A stretch of DNA of 64,000 bases, taken from Vibrio sp. 10N (GTDB taxonomy: Bacteria; Pseudomonadota; Gammaproteobacteria; Enterobacterales; Vibrionaceae). Positions 35,627 through 44,308 of this stretch are shown one piece after another; within the stretch, counting starts at the first letter, position 1, and each line of letters begins with the position of its first letter. A program made the translations under genes and the position numbers. The stretch is from contig NZ_BTPM01000001.1 of assembly GCF_036245475.1 (NCBI RefSeq), positions 1,550,001 to 1,614,000 on the forward strand. The letters run 5' to 3'. The notes below the pieces were generated by a model. The model had not been told where the DNA came from, did not search any database, and was given only the letters and a program-made list of their open reading frames with translations.

Positions 35627-36595
35627 ATGAACTTTGATGCGACGATGTTCTTTTTGCTGCTCTTTGTTGCGGTCTTTTTGATTTCCCAAGCGTTGATTTT
35701 GCCCGCTGCGGGTCAAAGAGCGAAACACAAAGAGCTAACCAAAAGACTGGAACGAACGAAAAGCGAACTGGATGCGGAGAGCGTTAGTTTACTCAAAGAG
35801 CACTATCACAAGCAGTTGTCTCCTCTCGACAGGAAGTTGGTTGCGATCCCATATTTTGCCAACTTACAAAAGATGACAGAGTTAGCGGGTTTTCGCGTTG
35901 GGCTCGGGGACATCGTAATGAGAACGCTTTTGGGTTGTCTCGCACTCATCATTGTCGTTCCTGTTTTAAATAAACCGTGGTACTTCGGCGTGATTGGCGC
36001 TGTATTTTTAGTGATTGGCGTGGTGTTTTTTGTTAACTGGAAGATAACTCAGCGTTTGATTAAATTCGAAGAACAGTTACCAGAGGCCCTAGATATCATG
36101 CGGCGTATGCTTCAAGCAGGTCAGCCACTTGCGCAAACCTTTAAAGAAGTTGGGGAAGAGCTACCAGCCCCTGCAGGGGAGGAGTTCAAAAACACGTTTA
36201 ACCTGCTGAGCTTTGGTTACGACATTAAAATCTCCATACTAAATATGGCAGACCGGGTACCGACTGTCTCTATGCTGGCATTTTCTTCGGCTGTGCTCCT
36301 ACAAAAAGACACAGGTGGTAACTTGGCAGAAAATCTGCAAAAGGTTTCAGAGGTGCTCCGTGCACGTTTTAAATTGTCTCGTAAGATACGCACGCTGTCT
36401 GCAGAAAGCCGCATGTCTGCGTGGATATTGGTGCTTTCGCCGTTCGCACTATTTATGGGGTTGATGGCGGTGAATGCAGAGTTAGTCGAACCGCTCTATA
36501 CCGACCCGAGAGGCTTAAAAGTCATTGCTGGTGGTGTAGTGAGTTTGATGCTGGGTGCCTTATGGATGAGAAAGATCATAAACATCGAGGTGTAG
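35627..36595 (+). CDS. tadB: Tad inner-membrane platform protein TadB, tad-2
   Basis: A GspF-like platform protein of 322 residues with an N-terminal membrane segment (about 6-26), two central ones (about 105-145), the T2SSF domain (LPEALDIMRRMLQAGQPLAQT) and C-terminal membrane segments. It starts one base after the tadA stop codon and is followed by tadC after one base. Confidence 0.9.
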   Translation: MNFDATMFFLLLFVAVFLISQALILPAAGQRAKHKELTKRLERTKSELDAESVSLLKEHYHKQLSPLDRKLVAIPYFANLQKMTELAGFRVGLGDIVMRTLLGCLALIIVVPVLNKPWYFGVIGAVFLVIGVVFFVNWKITQRLIKFEEQLPEALDIMRRMLQAGQPLAQTFKEVGEELPAPAGEEFKNTFNLLSFGYDIKISILNMADRVPTVSMLAFSSAVLLQKDTGGNLAENLQKVSEVLRARFKLSRKIRTLSAESRMSAWILVLSPFALFMGLMAVNAELVEPLYTDPRGLKVIAGGVVSLMLGALWMRKIINIEV

Positions 36596-36596
36596 C

Positions 36597-37529
36597 ATGG
36601 AAGCGATATTACAACAGGTAGACAACCTTAACATCGCCCGAGAATGGTTTTTGCTCGGCGGAGTATTACTTGCTGTGACGTTAGCAGTATTTACCTTAGG
36701 TTTCGTAATGTTTGGTGTTAAGTCTGGGGTAGAGCGTCGAGTGGAGAATTTGGCTGAGCCTGAGATGAAAAGGCAGTCGAGTCGAGTTCGGGATACTTTA
36801 GAGTCTTTATCTCCTTTGTATGTTCCAGGTAACTCGAAGGAAAAGGAAAGCATACGACATCAACTGATGCATGCAGGCTTGCATGAAAAAAGTGCGCTTG
36901 GAAATTTCTACGCGATTAAAATCTTTTCGTTTGTCATTGGCGTTGTACTAGCAGGGAGCTTTTACTTAACACTGGGTGACTTTAGCCAGCTTAACTTGAT
37001 TATTGCGATAAGCGTACTTGGCGGATTGTTTCTTCCTAATATGGTCCTCGACAGAATGGTTAAAAAGAGACAGCGAAAAATCCGCGCAGGTGTACCTGAT
37101 GCGCTTGATTTGCTGGTTGTTTGTACCGAGTCTGGTTTGGGCTTTATGGCGGCAATGAAGCGCGTGGCCAACGAAACCTATATTGCACACCCAGAATTAG
37201 CGGATGAATTAGAAACGGTGTGTATAAAAGTAAAGGCCGGTGTGGAACTGCCTCAGGCATTCAATGATCTGGTGGTGAGAACGGGTTTGTACGAACTGGG
37301 GGGCTTGGTGAGCATGTTGTCTCATGCCTCAAGAATAGGTGGTAGCTTGTCAGCGACACTTCGTGACTATACTGAAGATTATCGAGACAAACGAAATCAG
37401 GCTGCGGAGGAGCTAGCGGCCAAGATCCCAACAAAAATGATGTTCCCAATGGTGTTATTTATTTGGCCTTGTTTCTTTATTGTTGCTGTTGGCCCTGCCG
37501 TCCTTAATATTATTAAAGCTTTCGAGTAA
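36597..37529 (+). CDS. tadC: Tad inner-membrane platform protein TadC, tad-2
   Basis: The second GspF-like platform protein, 310 residues. Membrane segments lie near 20-40, 105-145 and at the C terminus; the T2SSF domain carries VPDALDLLVVCTESGLGFMAAM and AEELAAKIPTKMMFPMVLFI. It pairs with TadB to receive torque from TadA. Confidence 0.9.
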   Translation: MEAILQQVDNLNIAREWFLLGGVLLAVTLAVFTLGFVMFGVKSGVERRVENLAEPEMKRQSSRVRDTLESLSPLYVPGNSKEKESIRHQLMHAGLHEKSALGNFYAIKIFSFVIGVVLAGSFYLTLGDFSQLNLIIAISVLGGLFLPNMVLDRMVKKRQRKIRAGVPDALDLLVVCTESGLGFMAAMKRVANETYIAHPELADELETVCIKVKAGVELPQAFNDLVVRTGLYELGGLVSMLSHASRIGGSLSATLRDYTEDYRDKRNQAAEELAAKIPTKMMFPMVLFIWPCFFIVAVGPAVLNIIKAFE

Positions 37530-37538
37530 GGATACGTT

Positions 37539-38552
37539 ATGAAAGGATTTAAGATACTGTCGTTAGTGGTGGTCGTTTTGGGGCTTCAGGCCTGTGCAAG
37601 TGGCTCAAAAGAGCCAACGTACGACACGTCACTCTATTCAGGTCGTCCGATTGAGACATTGACGCAAGACCCGCCTCCAGAAACAGAGGTTGAGGCGATA
37701 CAGCGCGGTGATGCAGCACTTGCATCTGATAACGTCGATTTGGCATTGTACGAATACATTCGCTCGCTTTCGTTTGGTACAGAGACCTATAAGGATCAAA
37801 CGCTTTTTACCATCGGCCAGATCCATCTCTCTAGGGGCAATAATGACCTTGCCGAGCAAGCCTTCTTGCTATCGGTAAAAGATAACCCAGATCATGTGAT
37901 GGCGCACCAGCAACTGGGTAATTTGTATGCCCGAACTGGACGAGTAGAAGAAGCTGAGAGCTACTTCTTGAGGGCGGTCAATGCCGATCAGGTACGCCAG
38001 AGTTCCACTAACACAATAGATTTTGATGCCGTAACTAAAACCAAAGTAGACAGTCTTCTGGTGGATAGCCAGTCACCTTCTTTGGCATTTATGGGGCTAG
38101 GCATTCTCGCGGACGTGGACAATGACTATGAAGTAGCAAGAGCGCTATACGAAAAAGCGTATCAAATATCCCCTAGCTCGACCAAGATATTGATTAACCA
38201 AGGTTATTCTTTCTATATGTCTGGTGACTACAGTAAAGCCCAGTCATATACTCAAAAAGCGTTAAAACGTGAACCGGAAAATGAGAAAGCGCAAAATAAT
38301 ATGGCGTTAATTTACCTGGCTCAAGGCTATGAGAACCGAGCCCTGAATATGTTTAGCCGCCACCTTGAAAAACCAGAGGCGTTAAATAACGTCGGCTATT
38401 TCTTGATGCTTAAAGGGAAACCAGAACGTGCCATTCCATACTTTCAGCAGGCGATAGATGCTAAGCCCTCATACTATGAGTTAGCCAACGAAAACCTTGA
38501 ACGTGCTCTTGCGGAAGTGCGCAATAAAGAGGTGATCATTTCCAACAACTAG
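37539..38552 (+). CDS. tadD: TPR lipoprotein TadD, tad-2
   Basis: A predicted lipoprotein of 337 residues with lipobox LQAC (Cys near residue 19). At least five tetratricopeptide units follow, for example LFTIGQIHLSRGNNDLAEQAF and NMALIYLAQGYENRALNMF. It is about 100 residues longer than the tad-1 TadD. As the last gene of tad-2 it is followed by an intrinsic terminator. Confidence 0.87.
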   Translation: MKGFKILSLVVVVLGLQACASGSKEPTYDTSLYSGRPIETLTQDPPPETEVEAIQRGDAALASDNVDLALYEYIRSLSFGTETYKDQTLFTIGQIHLSRGNNDLAEQAFLLSVKDNPDHVMAHQQLGNLYARTGRVEEAESYFLRAVNADQVRQSSTNTIDFDAVTKTKVDSLLVDSQSPSLAFMGLGILADVDNDYEVARALYEKAYQISPSSTKILINQGYSFYMSGDYSKAQSYTQKALKREPENEKAQNNMALIYLAQGYENRALNMFSRHLEKPEALNNVGYFLMLKGKPERAIPYFQQAIDAKPSYYELANENLERALAEVRNKEVIISNN

Positions 38553-38592
38553 TCTTACTCGCGTTAAAAGTAACTCGTAGCAGCAAAGTGGT

Positions 38593-38620
38593 GTGCCCAA
38601 GGATGGGCGCCTGCTTTTTT
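38593..38620 (+). terminator. intrinsic terminator of tad-2
   Basis: A seven-base-pair stem (38593-38599 with 38604-38610, one G-T pair) with a four-base loop is followed by CTGC and six T residues, 40 bases after the tadD stop. Confidence 0.75.
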
Positions 38621-38689
38621 CCGATACTACTCCTTTTAAAGTGTTCGCATGTTGAACGCATTAACACTGACTAACCTTGTTGTTGCTAA

Positions 38690-40366
38690 TTGGGCTTACA
38701 GACATTAATTACTATGTTTCCTATTTTCATTTTTGTTTTTGCTTATCTATTTAAAGTCTTTAGCTTAGGCAGTGCTTTATATATTGATGATCACGAGAGT
38801 TTTATTCGGTTAGCGCTTAATGACGGTGTTCTTGTGTTGGCATCGGTGATCTTTTATCTAGTTTTTAACCATAGGTCATGGCCCTTTAACTGGATCTCCC
38901 GTTCGATATTCTTTATTGTTTTTGTACTTTATGTGATTGATTGCTATGTCATATCAGCGTTTCAGACTCGGCTTTATTATAGTGATGTCATAAAGTATGG
39001 GGCACAGGTCCATTTGGCGATGGCGGGTACCGGATGGTCTTATTATGCAATTATATTGTTGGCGCTGTACCTAGTTGTTAAATGCGCAACAGCTAAGGCT
39101 GTCTACATTACTAAAAAGACGTCATTGACATTGACGGCCATCGCTATAGGCCTTTTATTAGCCTCTCAGGTCACTCCAAAATCAGTTAGGCATGTTTTTT
39201 ATACCAACTTTGTAGAGGTCAACTTTAACAAATTAGCCTTTGGCAACTACACAGAGTCCTTCGCTCGGAATATGTCTTATGTGCCTCAAGTGCACTGTGA
39301 ACTTATTCCACCAATCGAGCCTGAAAAAGTCGTCGTTATTTTGGTGGAGTCTTGGTCAAATTATCATAGTGAATACTTTGGAAGCGGACATGGATGGACG
39401 CCAAACCTTGATCGACTTGCACAAAACAATATTGCGTTGACTAACTTTTATGCGAATGGCTTTTCGACTGAAGATGGTTTGTATGCCTTGTTTGTTGGGG
39501 AGCCATTACTTGCCGACTCTCCAATAGGAAAGCTCGACGGAACCAATGATTTGTCCAAGATCCACTATTCACATTCATTGATCGAAGAGGTAAACGCTTT
39601 GGGCTATCAGACGCATTTTTATACGTCGGGCAGCTTGGACTTCGCAGGGAAAGGGCAGTGGTTGGAAGATATCGGCTTTCAGAGACTTTTGGGTGAGAAT
39701 GATTTTTCAAACGAGCATAGACGCTACTTGTTTGAATCCGTGAGGGACGACATTCTATTTGAGCGCGCTTATGACGAAATCTCGCAGCTCTCGGGTAAGC
39801 ACTTTGTCGTGATTGAAAATGTTACGACTCACTCTCCTTATGCGGTACCTTCAAATGATGATGTCGTGTTTTCTGAAAAACTTGCCTTCGAGTATTCGGA
39901 TAAAATCATTGCCGATTTTGTTCATAAGATAGCGAAAGAAAATTGGATGGTAGTCGTAGTGAGCGATCACCGTGCAATGTCTGCCGTTACTGAACGCGAA
40001 TTAAATAACGACGGAGCAATGGCCGTGGCGAAAGTGCCTGCATTTGTCGTGTGGGATAATGTTAGGGCAAATATATCGGCTACATTACAACAAACAGACC
40101 TCATTACTTCTACTGTTAATGGAATTAAAGGTAAGTCCTGTTATGGCGATACTCTGGGTAGCTATCTTCCTTTGGAGCATCCAGAGCCAGCGGGATGCGC
40201 CACACATCGACGTGGTGATGATCGTTCGGTGGTGAGTTTACGCTGTGACAGAGAAAATTTAGAAGTGATTCTGGATGGTGATGATACCCGAGTGAAAGGC
40301 GAAAGTTCGTCTCAAATAGCGGTTGATATCGTCAATTTTTATAAGCTTAAACAAACAAGTCATTAA
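38690..40366 (+). CDS. membrane-bound sulfatase/phosphotransferase of the alkaline phosphatase superfamily (LtaS/OpgB-like)
   Basis: A protein of up to 558 residues: an N-terminal half with about five membrane segments (to about residue 165) and a periplasmic catalytic domain. Active-site elements are VESWSN (Glu220), the nucleophile Thr260 in FSTEDG, and SDHR (Asp426, His427), as in lipoteichoic acid synthase and the phosphoglycerol or phosphoethanolamine transferases OpgB and EptA. Such enzymes move phosphoglycerol or phosphoethanolamine from a lipid to a glycan, lipid A or protein. The 38690 start is TTG; an in-frame ATG eight codons on (38714) is an equal candidate, neither with a good ribosome binding site. 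It is separated from tad-2 by a terminator, so co-expression is uncertain. Confidence 0.8.
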   Translation: MGLQTLITMFPIFIFVFAYLFKVFSLGSALYIDDHESFIRLALNDGVLVLASVIFYLVFNHRSWPFNWISRSIFFIVFVLYVIDCYVISAFQTRLYYSDVIKYGAQVHLAMAGTGWSYYAIILLALYLVVKCATAKAVYITKKTSLTLTAIAIGLLLASQVTPKSVRHVFYTNFVEVNFNKLAFGNYTESFARNMSYVPQVHCELIPPIEPEKVVVILVESWSNYHSEYFGSGHGWTPNLDRLAQNNIALTNFYANGFSTEDGLYALFVGEPLLADSPIGKLDGTNDLSKIHYSHSLIEEVNALGYQTHFYTSGSLDFAGKGQWLEDIGFQRLLGENDFSNEHRRYLFESVRDDILFERAYDEISQLSGKHFVVIENVTTHSPYAVPSNDDVVFSEKLAFEYSDKIIADFVHKIAKENWMVVVVSDHRAMSAVTERELNNDGAMAVAKVPAFVVWDNVRANISATLQQTDLITSTVNGIKGKSCYGDTLGSYLPLEHPEPAGCATHRRGDDRSVVSLRCDRENLEVILDGDDTRVKGESSSQIAVDIVNFYKLKQTSH

Positions 40367-40373
40367 CAATATC

Positions 40374-40400
40374 GCGAGCTTGATTTAGAACCAAGCTCGC
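40374..40400. terminator. hairpin between convergent genes
   Basis: A perfect nine-base inverted repeat (GCGAGCTTG at 40374-40382, CAAGCTCGC at 40392-40400) lies between two convergent stop codons. T residues are sparse, so efficiency is uncertain. Confidence 0.6.
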
Positions 40401-40419
40401 TTAGAGCATTTAAAGAAAC

Positions 40420-41454
40420 TTATTCCCCAAACGCTACGATAGTGTCTTGATTACCCGTTACTGTTACATCACTCTTAGCTTCGTAAATCGCGAAGCCAGC
40501 CGCTACTGGATCAGAGTCTTCTTCACCATCATCATGCTGAGCTGTACAAGTGTACCCAAGGTTGTAGCTACCTGGGTCTAGGAAACCAAATGAGAATTCG
40601 TAGACTTGCTGCGTTTCATTATAACTAACGCTCGCAGAGGTCAGAGGTTTAACGGTATCGGTTCCTCCAATAGGCGCCATGTTTTCTTGTGTAGTACCGC
40701 TTTCATACAAATACACAGCTTGCGCTGCATTGGCATCTGCTGGATCGTTACAAGCGTTGAACGTCGCAGTTGCTACTGTGCCTTCGATATTGCCAGTCAC
40801 AGCGGTATTAATCAGAGTGACCGAGGTACGTTGAATGCTGTAATCTGGGAACGTTGAGGTATTTTTTAGGCCTCGTCGTAGGTCAAACTCTACTGCAAAG
40901 TCGTTGTTTTGCGGATTTACCGCAAACGAATTATTAAAGTACAGCACACCCGTGTTGTCTATTTTGCCTACGCCTTGTGGGCAAGCGCCATCCCCTTTTA
41001 CTGACAGCTCGCGTTTGGTATTGTCGTCTTCAATAACGTAGGAAGGGTGGGTCGGATGATCACCATCGTTAGCGAACACGCACAGTTTATAGTTACCTAC
41101 AGTCACGACTTCATCTTTAATCAGCGGCATGACCTTACTACCTTGATAGTCGAGCAGGTTGACGCTCAGTGGTACTGGGTCTTCCCCGTCAGGAATGGGG
41201 TCACCATTCTCATCAACAGGGTTGCCTTCATCGTCCGTTAAGTACACGTCATAGACGATTGGTGAGCCACTATCTTGCGGCAATAGCGCAACGGTGCCGA
41301 AGGTCACCACGACCTCTTTGACTTCATCCACAGGAGCGTCTGTAACGCTAAGCGTAACAGGCGTCGTTGCTGCTGGAGAACTTGAATCTCCGCCACACCC
41401 AACAAGAGCAAGTGATACTACGCTTGCAATAGCGGTAAGCTTTAAATAATTCAT
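40420..41454 (-). CDS. DUF4382 lipoprotein
   Basis: A predicted lipoprotein of 344 residues with lipobox LVGC (Cys20) followed by a Gly/Ser linker. The domain beginning PVTLSVTDAPVDEVKEVVVTF is DUF4382, a beta-rich carbohydrate-binding-like family of unknown function common in marine bacteria. The protein is acidic, with Asp/Glu/Pro-rich loops (about 75-95) that could bind calcium. It follows the small exported protein gene by 39 bases on the same strand, so the two probably form an operon. Confidence 0.83.
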   Translation of the reverse strand: MNYLKLTAIASVVSLALVGCGGDSSSPAATTPVTLSVTDAPVDEVKEVVVTFGTVALLPQDSGSPIVYDVYLTDDEGNPVDENGDPIPDGEDPVPLSVNLLDYQGSKVMPLIKDEVVTVGNYKLCVFANDGDHPTHPSYVIEDDNTKRELSVKGDGACPQGVGKIDNTGVLYFNNSFAVNPQNNDFAVEFDLRRGLKNTSTFPDYSIQRTSVTLINTAVTGNIEGTVATATFNACNDPADANAAQAVYLYESGTTQENMAPIGGTDTVKPLTSASVSYNETQQVYEFSFGFLDPGSYNLGYTCTAQHDDGEEDSDPVAAGFAIYEAKSDVTVTGNQDTIVAFGE

Positions 41455-41493
41455 AACTCATTCCTTATTTACACTGCGAGCAAAACACCAAGA

Positions 41494-41775
41494 CTAATCA
41501 TCGTCTTTGTCGCGGTTTTTGCCTTTGTTATTTTTGTTTCTATCGTGCCCTTTACCAGGGTTGTCGTCGCCATGAATGCTTCGGTTTTCTCCCTTACCTT
41601 TATTGCCTCCTTTCGAGCGCTCATCACAATCTTCGGAACGCAATGTCATCACGTCTCCTTCGATTTGTCGGCAATCATCACTAATTTCCATGCGATCGCC
41701 TTTGATTGTGATATCTGCTTGTGCAGCAGAAAGGGGGATTAAAGCTCCAAGAGCCAATGAGACGAGTACTTTCAT
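41494..41775 (-). CDS. small exported protein with charged low-complexity tail
   Basis: A 93-residue protein with a signal peptide ending near AAQAD (about residue 20). The central part (ITIKGDRMEISDDCRQIEGD) contains two cysteines that could form a disulfide. From about residue 52 the sequence is almost entirely Lys, Gly, Asp, Asn, Arg and His, with no predicted fold. An AGG-containing ribosome binding site precedes the ATG. It is upstream of the DUF4382 lipoprotein gene and probably co-transcribed. I do not recognise a family. Confidence 0.65.
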   Translation of the reverse strand: MKVLVSLALGALIPLSAAQADITIKGDRMEISDDCRQIEGDVMTLRSEDCDERSKGGNKGKGENRSIHGDDNPGKGHDRNKNNKGKNRDKDDD

Positions 41776-41949
41776 TACTAACCTACCTTTGCAAGTTTAG
41801 GGACACGTCAAGCGTGTACAGGTTAGTTAAGTTTAGTAAGGATATGTCAGAACTATTCCATATTGGGAAAGCATTCTGTCAGCGTATAGCAGAAGTGAGA
41901 CACGCTACCAAAAGAGGCTCGGAGCCTTATGGGAGAAGGTGTATAGAAA

Positions 41950-41970
41950 AGCCAGCGATGTTCGCTGGCT
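41950..41970 (-). terminator. terminator of the nir-cobA cluster
   Basis: AGCCAGCGA (41950-41958) and TCGCTGGCT (41962-41970) pair with a three-base loop; on the minus strand TTTTC follows. It lies just after the cobA stop. Confidence 0.8.
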
Positions 41971-41978
41971 TGTGAAGT

Positions 41979-42734
41979 TTAGCTAAACCATTTTAGTTTA
42001 TCGTGCAGTTGAGTCACACTGCCTACCACAATAAGCGCAGGACTTTGTGCTTCGCTGGCCATGTGTGGAAGCGTGTTCAGTGATCCCTGAAAAACACGCT
42101 GCTCTTTACGTGTGCCATTTTCGATGACCGCACAGGGTGTATTTTCATCTAGACCATGAGTGATCAGTTTATCGGTGATGCGTCCACTTTGTTTTAGACC
42201 CATATAGAACACGAGCGTGTTGTTAGACTGAGCAAGTGAGCCCCATTCGATTTCACGGCCATCTTTTTGCACATGGCCGGTAATAAACTGCACGCTTTGT
42301 GCGTGGTCACGGTGGGTCAGGGGAATGCCTGCATAGGCTGTTGCTCCAGCAGCTGCGGTGATACCCGGAACCACTTCGAAGTTGATGCCGTTTTCGGCCA
42401 GCGTTTCTAGCTCTTCACCGCCACGGCCAAAGATAAATGAATCGCCACCTTTAAGGCGGACGACTTTGTGGCCTTCTTTGGCCTTTTCTACCAAGATCTG
42501 GTTGATCTGTTCTTGCGGTACACAGTGATAGTCGAGCTTCTTACCCACGTAAATCATCTCTGCATCGGGTTTTGCCAGCGAAAGGATATCTCTGGATACG
42601 AGCCTATCGAAAACGACTACATCCGCAGACTGAATCACGCGATATCCTTTCACTGTCAAAAGATCAGGGTCTCCAGGCCCCGCACCGACCAATGAAACAA
42701 AGCCGGCATTTAAAGATGTGTGATTGGTGGTCAT
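41979..42734 (-). CDS. cobA: uroporphyrinogen-III C-methyltransferase (siroheme synthesis)
   Basis: This enzyme methylates uroporphyrinogen III twice with S-adenosylmethionine to make precorrin-2, the precursor of siroheme. SAM-binding and family motifs are visible: [15 protein letters not shown] (16-30), [35 protein letters not shown] and GTRKEQ. At 251 residues it is the single-domain form without the CysG dehydrogenase/chelatase part. Its place after nirB, nirD and nirC fits supply of siroheme to the nitrite reductase. Confidence 0.92.
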   Translation of the reverse strand: MTTNHTSLNAGFVSLVGAGPGDPDLLTVKGYRVIQSADVVVFDRLVSRDILSLAKPDAEMIYVGKKLDYHCVPQEQINQILVEKAKEGHKVVRLKGGDSFIFGRGGEELETLAENGINFEVVPGITAAAGATAYAGIPLTHRDHAQSVQFITGHVQKDGREIEWGSLAQSNNTLVFYMGLKQSGRITDKLITHGLDENTPCAVIENGTRKEQRVFQGSLNTLPHMASEAQSPALIVVGSVTQLHDKLKWFS

Positions 42735-42811
42735 AAGCTACGCCTATCAAATCAAAATTTGGGTATAAAGAGTAATACTCGGCAGTACGACTTTTTATAA
42801 CCAAAGAGGTA

Positions 42812-42840
42812 TATGGCCTCACCCGGTGGGTGAGGCCATA
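42812..42840 (-). terminator. hairpin between nirC and cobA
   Basis: A perfect 13-base stem (TATGGCCTCACCC at 42812-42824 with 42828-42840) closes a three-base loop just after the nirC stop. No clean T run follows on the minus strand, so it may act as a partial terminator or stabilise the nirC message. Confidence 0.55.
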
Positions 42841-42846
42841 TCGATA

Positions 42847-43707
42847 TTACTTCGCGCTTAGAGCTGCTTCAGCTTGCACGTGTTCTTCTGTTTCAGCAGA
42901 GATTGAAGGTGCAGTTTTAGCGTGAGTTAGGTAAAGCGGGATACAAGTCATGATTAGACCGCCAACGATGTTACCTAGGATGGTAGGGATAAGGTTGAAG
43001 TTCAACCAAGTCGCGATACCAAAATCAGCACCTAGAATCATGCCTAGTGGGAATAGGAACATGTTTACTACTGTGTGCTCAAATACTAGTGCGAAGAAGA
43101 TGAAGATTGGGAACCACATCATCGCGACACGACCTGCCACAGTGCGTGCTGTCATGTTACCGATTACGCCTAGACAAACCATTAGGTTACAGAAGATGCC
43201 GCGAACGAAACAGGTGATCCATCCGTCCATACCCATGTTCTCAAAACCAAGGCTACGAGCCGTAGAAACCGCGATGAACTTCTTCGCTACTGCGTTTAGC
43301 TCAAGAGAGAAGTTACCTGTTAGTGATACAGCCACAAGGTAAGCAACAATCAATGAACCGATAAGGTTACCAAGGCCCACTAGACCCCAGCAGCGCATGA
43401 TACGACCCCAAGTGATACCCGGGCGGTTTTCAAATTTGGCTAAAGGTGCAAGACCGAAAACACCGGTTACAAGGTCATAACCCATTACGCTAAGAATAAC
43501 GAAGCCAACAGGGAACACGAGTGCGCCCACAACGCCCATGCCTGTTTGAACGATGGTCGTGATAGCAACAACTACCGCTAACGACAGAATGATACCAGCC
43601 ATTGTGCCGCGCAAAAGTAGATCGCGTGTGCTGGTTTTGGTCTTCGCTTCACCAACGTCGATCATAGTTTGAACGAATTGTGCAGGTTTAAAATCAGTAG
43701 ACATCAT
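42847..43707 (-). CDS. nirC: formate/nitrite transporter family channel, NirC-like
   Basis: A polytopic inner-membrane protein of 286 residues with six hydrophobic segments and the FNT family motifs (GNLIGS near residue 108-114, and GFENMGMDGWITCFVRGIFCNLMVC, near the FNT filter). It should bring nitrite into the cytoplasm for NirBD. The C-terminal tail (about 268-286) is Glu/Ala-rich and cytoplasmic. It is separated from nirD by a 79-base palindromic repeat, unlike the close spacing of nirB and nirD. Formate transport is possible for this family but unlikely in this context. Confidence 0.88.
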   Translation of the reverse strand: MMSTDFKPAQFVQTMIDVGEAKTKTSTRDLLLRGTMAGIILSLAVVVAITTIVQTGMGVVGALVFPVGFVILSVMGYDLVTGVFGLAPLAKFENRPGITWGRIMRCWGLVGLGNLIGSLIVAYLVAVSLTGNFSLELNAVAKKFIAVSTARSLGFENMGMDGWITCFVRGIFCNLMVCLGVIGNMTARTVAGRVAMMWFPIFIFFALVFEHTVVNMFLFPLGMILGADFGIATWLNFNLIPTILGNIVGGLIMTCIPLYLTHAKTAPSISAETEEHVQAEAALSAK

Positions 43708-43842
43708 GTCTCTCCAACAAAGTGTAAAAATAAAAAGTTAAGATTGAATAGTGATAGGGGCTAGGGTGGCTAACCCCTATAGGCTATTCATTCTCTTTGA
43801 GTATTTGCGTCATCGAATCAACCATCGTCACCCTCTTTACTT

Positions 43843-43921
43843 CCGTCATCCCCTTGAAAAAGGGGATCTTCTACAGCGAGTCACTCGCTTCATGAGATCC
43901 TCGTTTTTACGAGGATGACGG
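43843..43921. repeat. 79-base palindromic repeat unit inside the nir cluster
   Basis: The unit begins CCGTCATCC and ends GGATGACGG, perfect inverted ends. It contains a left hairpin (CCCCTT/AAGGGG), a right hairpin (CCTCGT/ACGAGG) and a central GCGAGTCACTCGC palindrome. This layout resembles a dispersed palindromic element I recall from Vibrio genomes, of REP or MITE type. It lies in the 276-base gap between nirD and nirC. Confidence 0.75.
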
Positions 43922-43982
43922 GTTTTGCAGAGCCTATACTAGCGACCAAGGCCAAAGTGCGATGGCAATGACGGCAAATACT

Positions 43983-44306
43983 TTATGCAGAAATCTCTAC
44001 AGCACCCTTAGTCACGCGAGCTTTGAAAGCCTTTACGTTAAAGCGCTCGTCTTCCATACATGCGCCAGTCGTTAGGTTAAAGCGCTGCTTCTTAAGCGGG
44101 CTTGCAACCCAAAGCTCACCTTGGTGTTCAACAATCAAACCACGTGATAGCACGTTAGATTGATAGAACGGGTCCATGTTGCTGATAGCGCGAACTTCTT
44201 CTGCCGCACTTGGGCGGAATACCGCGACTTGCTGACCGTCAATCAATGCACAAACACCGGTGCCTGGGACGATATCTTGGATGTCACATACTTTTTGAAA
44301 TGCCAT
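43983..44306 (-). CDS. nirD: nitrite reductase (NADH) small subunit
   Basis: A 107-residue Rieske-like fold protein needed for the activity of NirB. The segments VCALIDGQQVAVFR, SRGLIVEHQGELWVASPLKKQRFNL and TTGACMEDERFNVKAF match NirD; the cluster-binding His and Cys pairs of true Rieske proteins are absent, as usual. It starts two bases after the nirB stop, so it is co-translated. Confidence 0.93.
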   Translation of the reverse strand: MAFQKVCDIQDIVPGTGVCALIDGQQVAVFRPSAAEEVRAISNMDPFYQSNVLSRGLIVEHQGELWVASPLKKQRFNLTTGACMEDERFNVKAFKARVTKGAVEISA

Positions 44307-44308
44307 GA

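Noticed and set aside
41721..41975. Plus-strand frame over the start of the small exported gene
   Set aside because: It overlaps a minus-strand gene with signal peptide and ribosome binding site and runs into the cobA terminator; no protein features.
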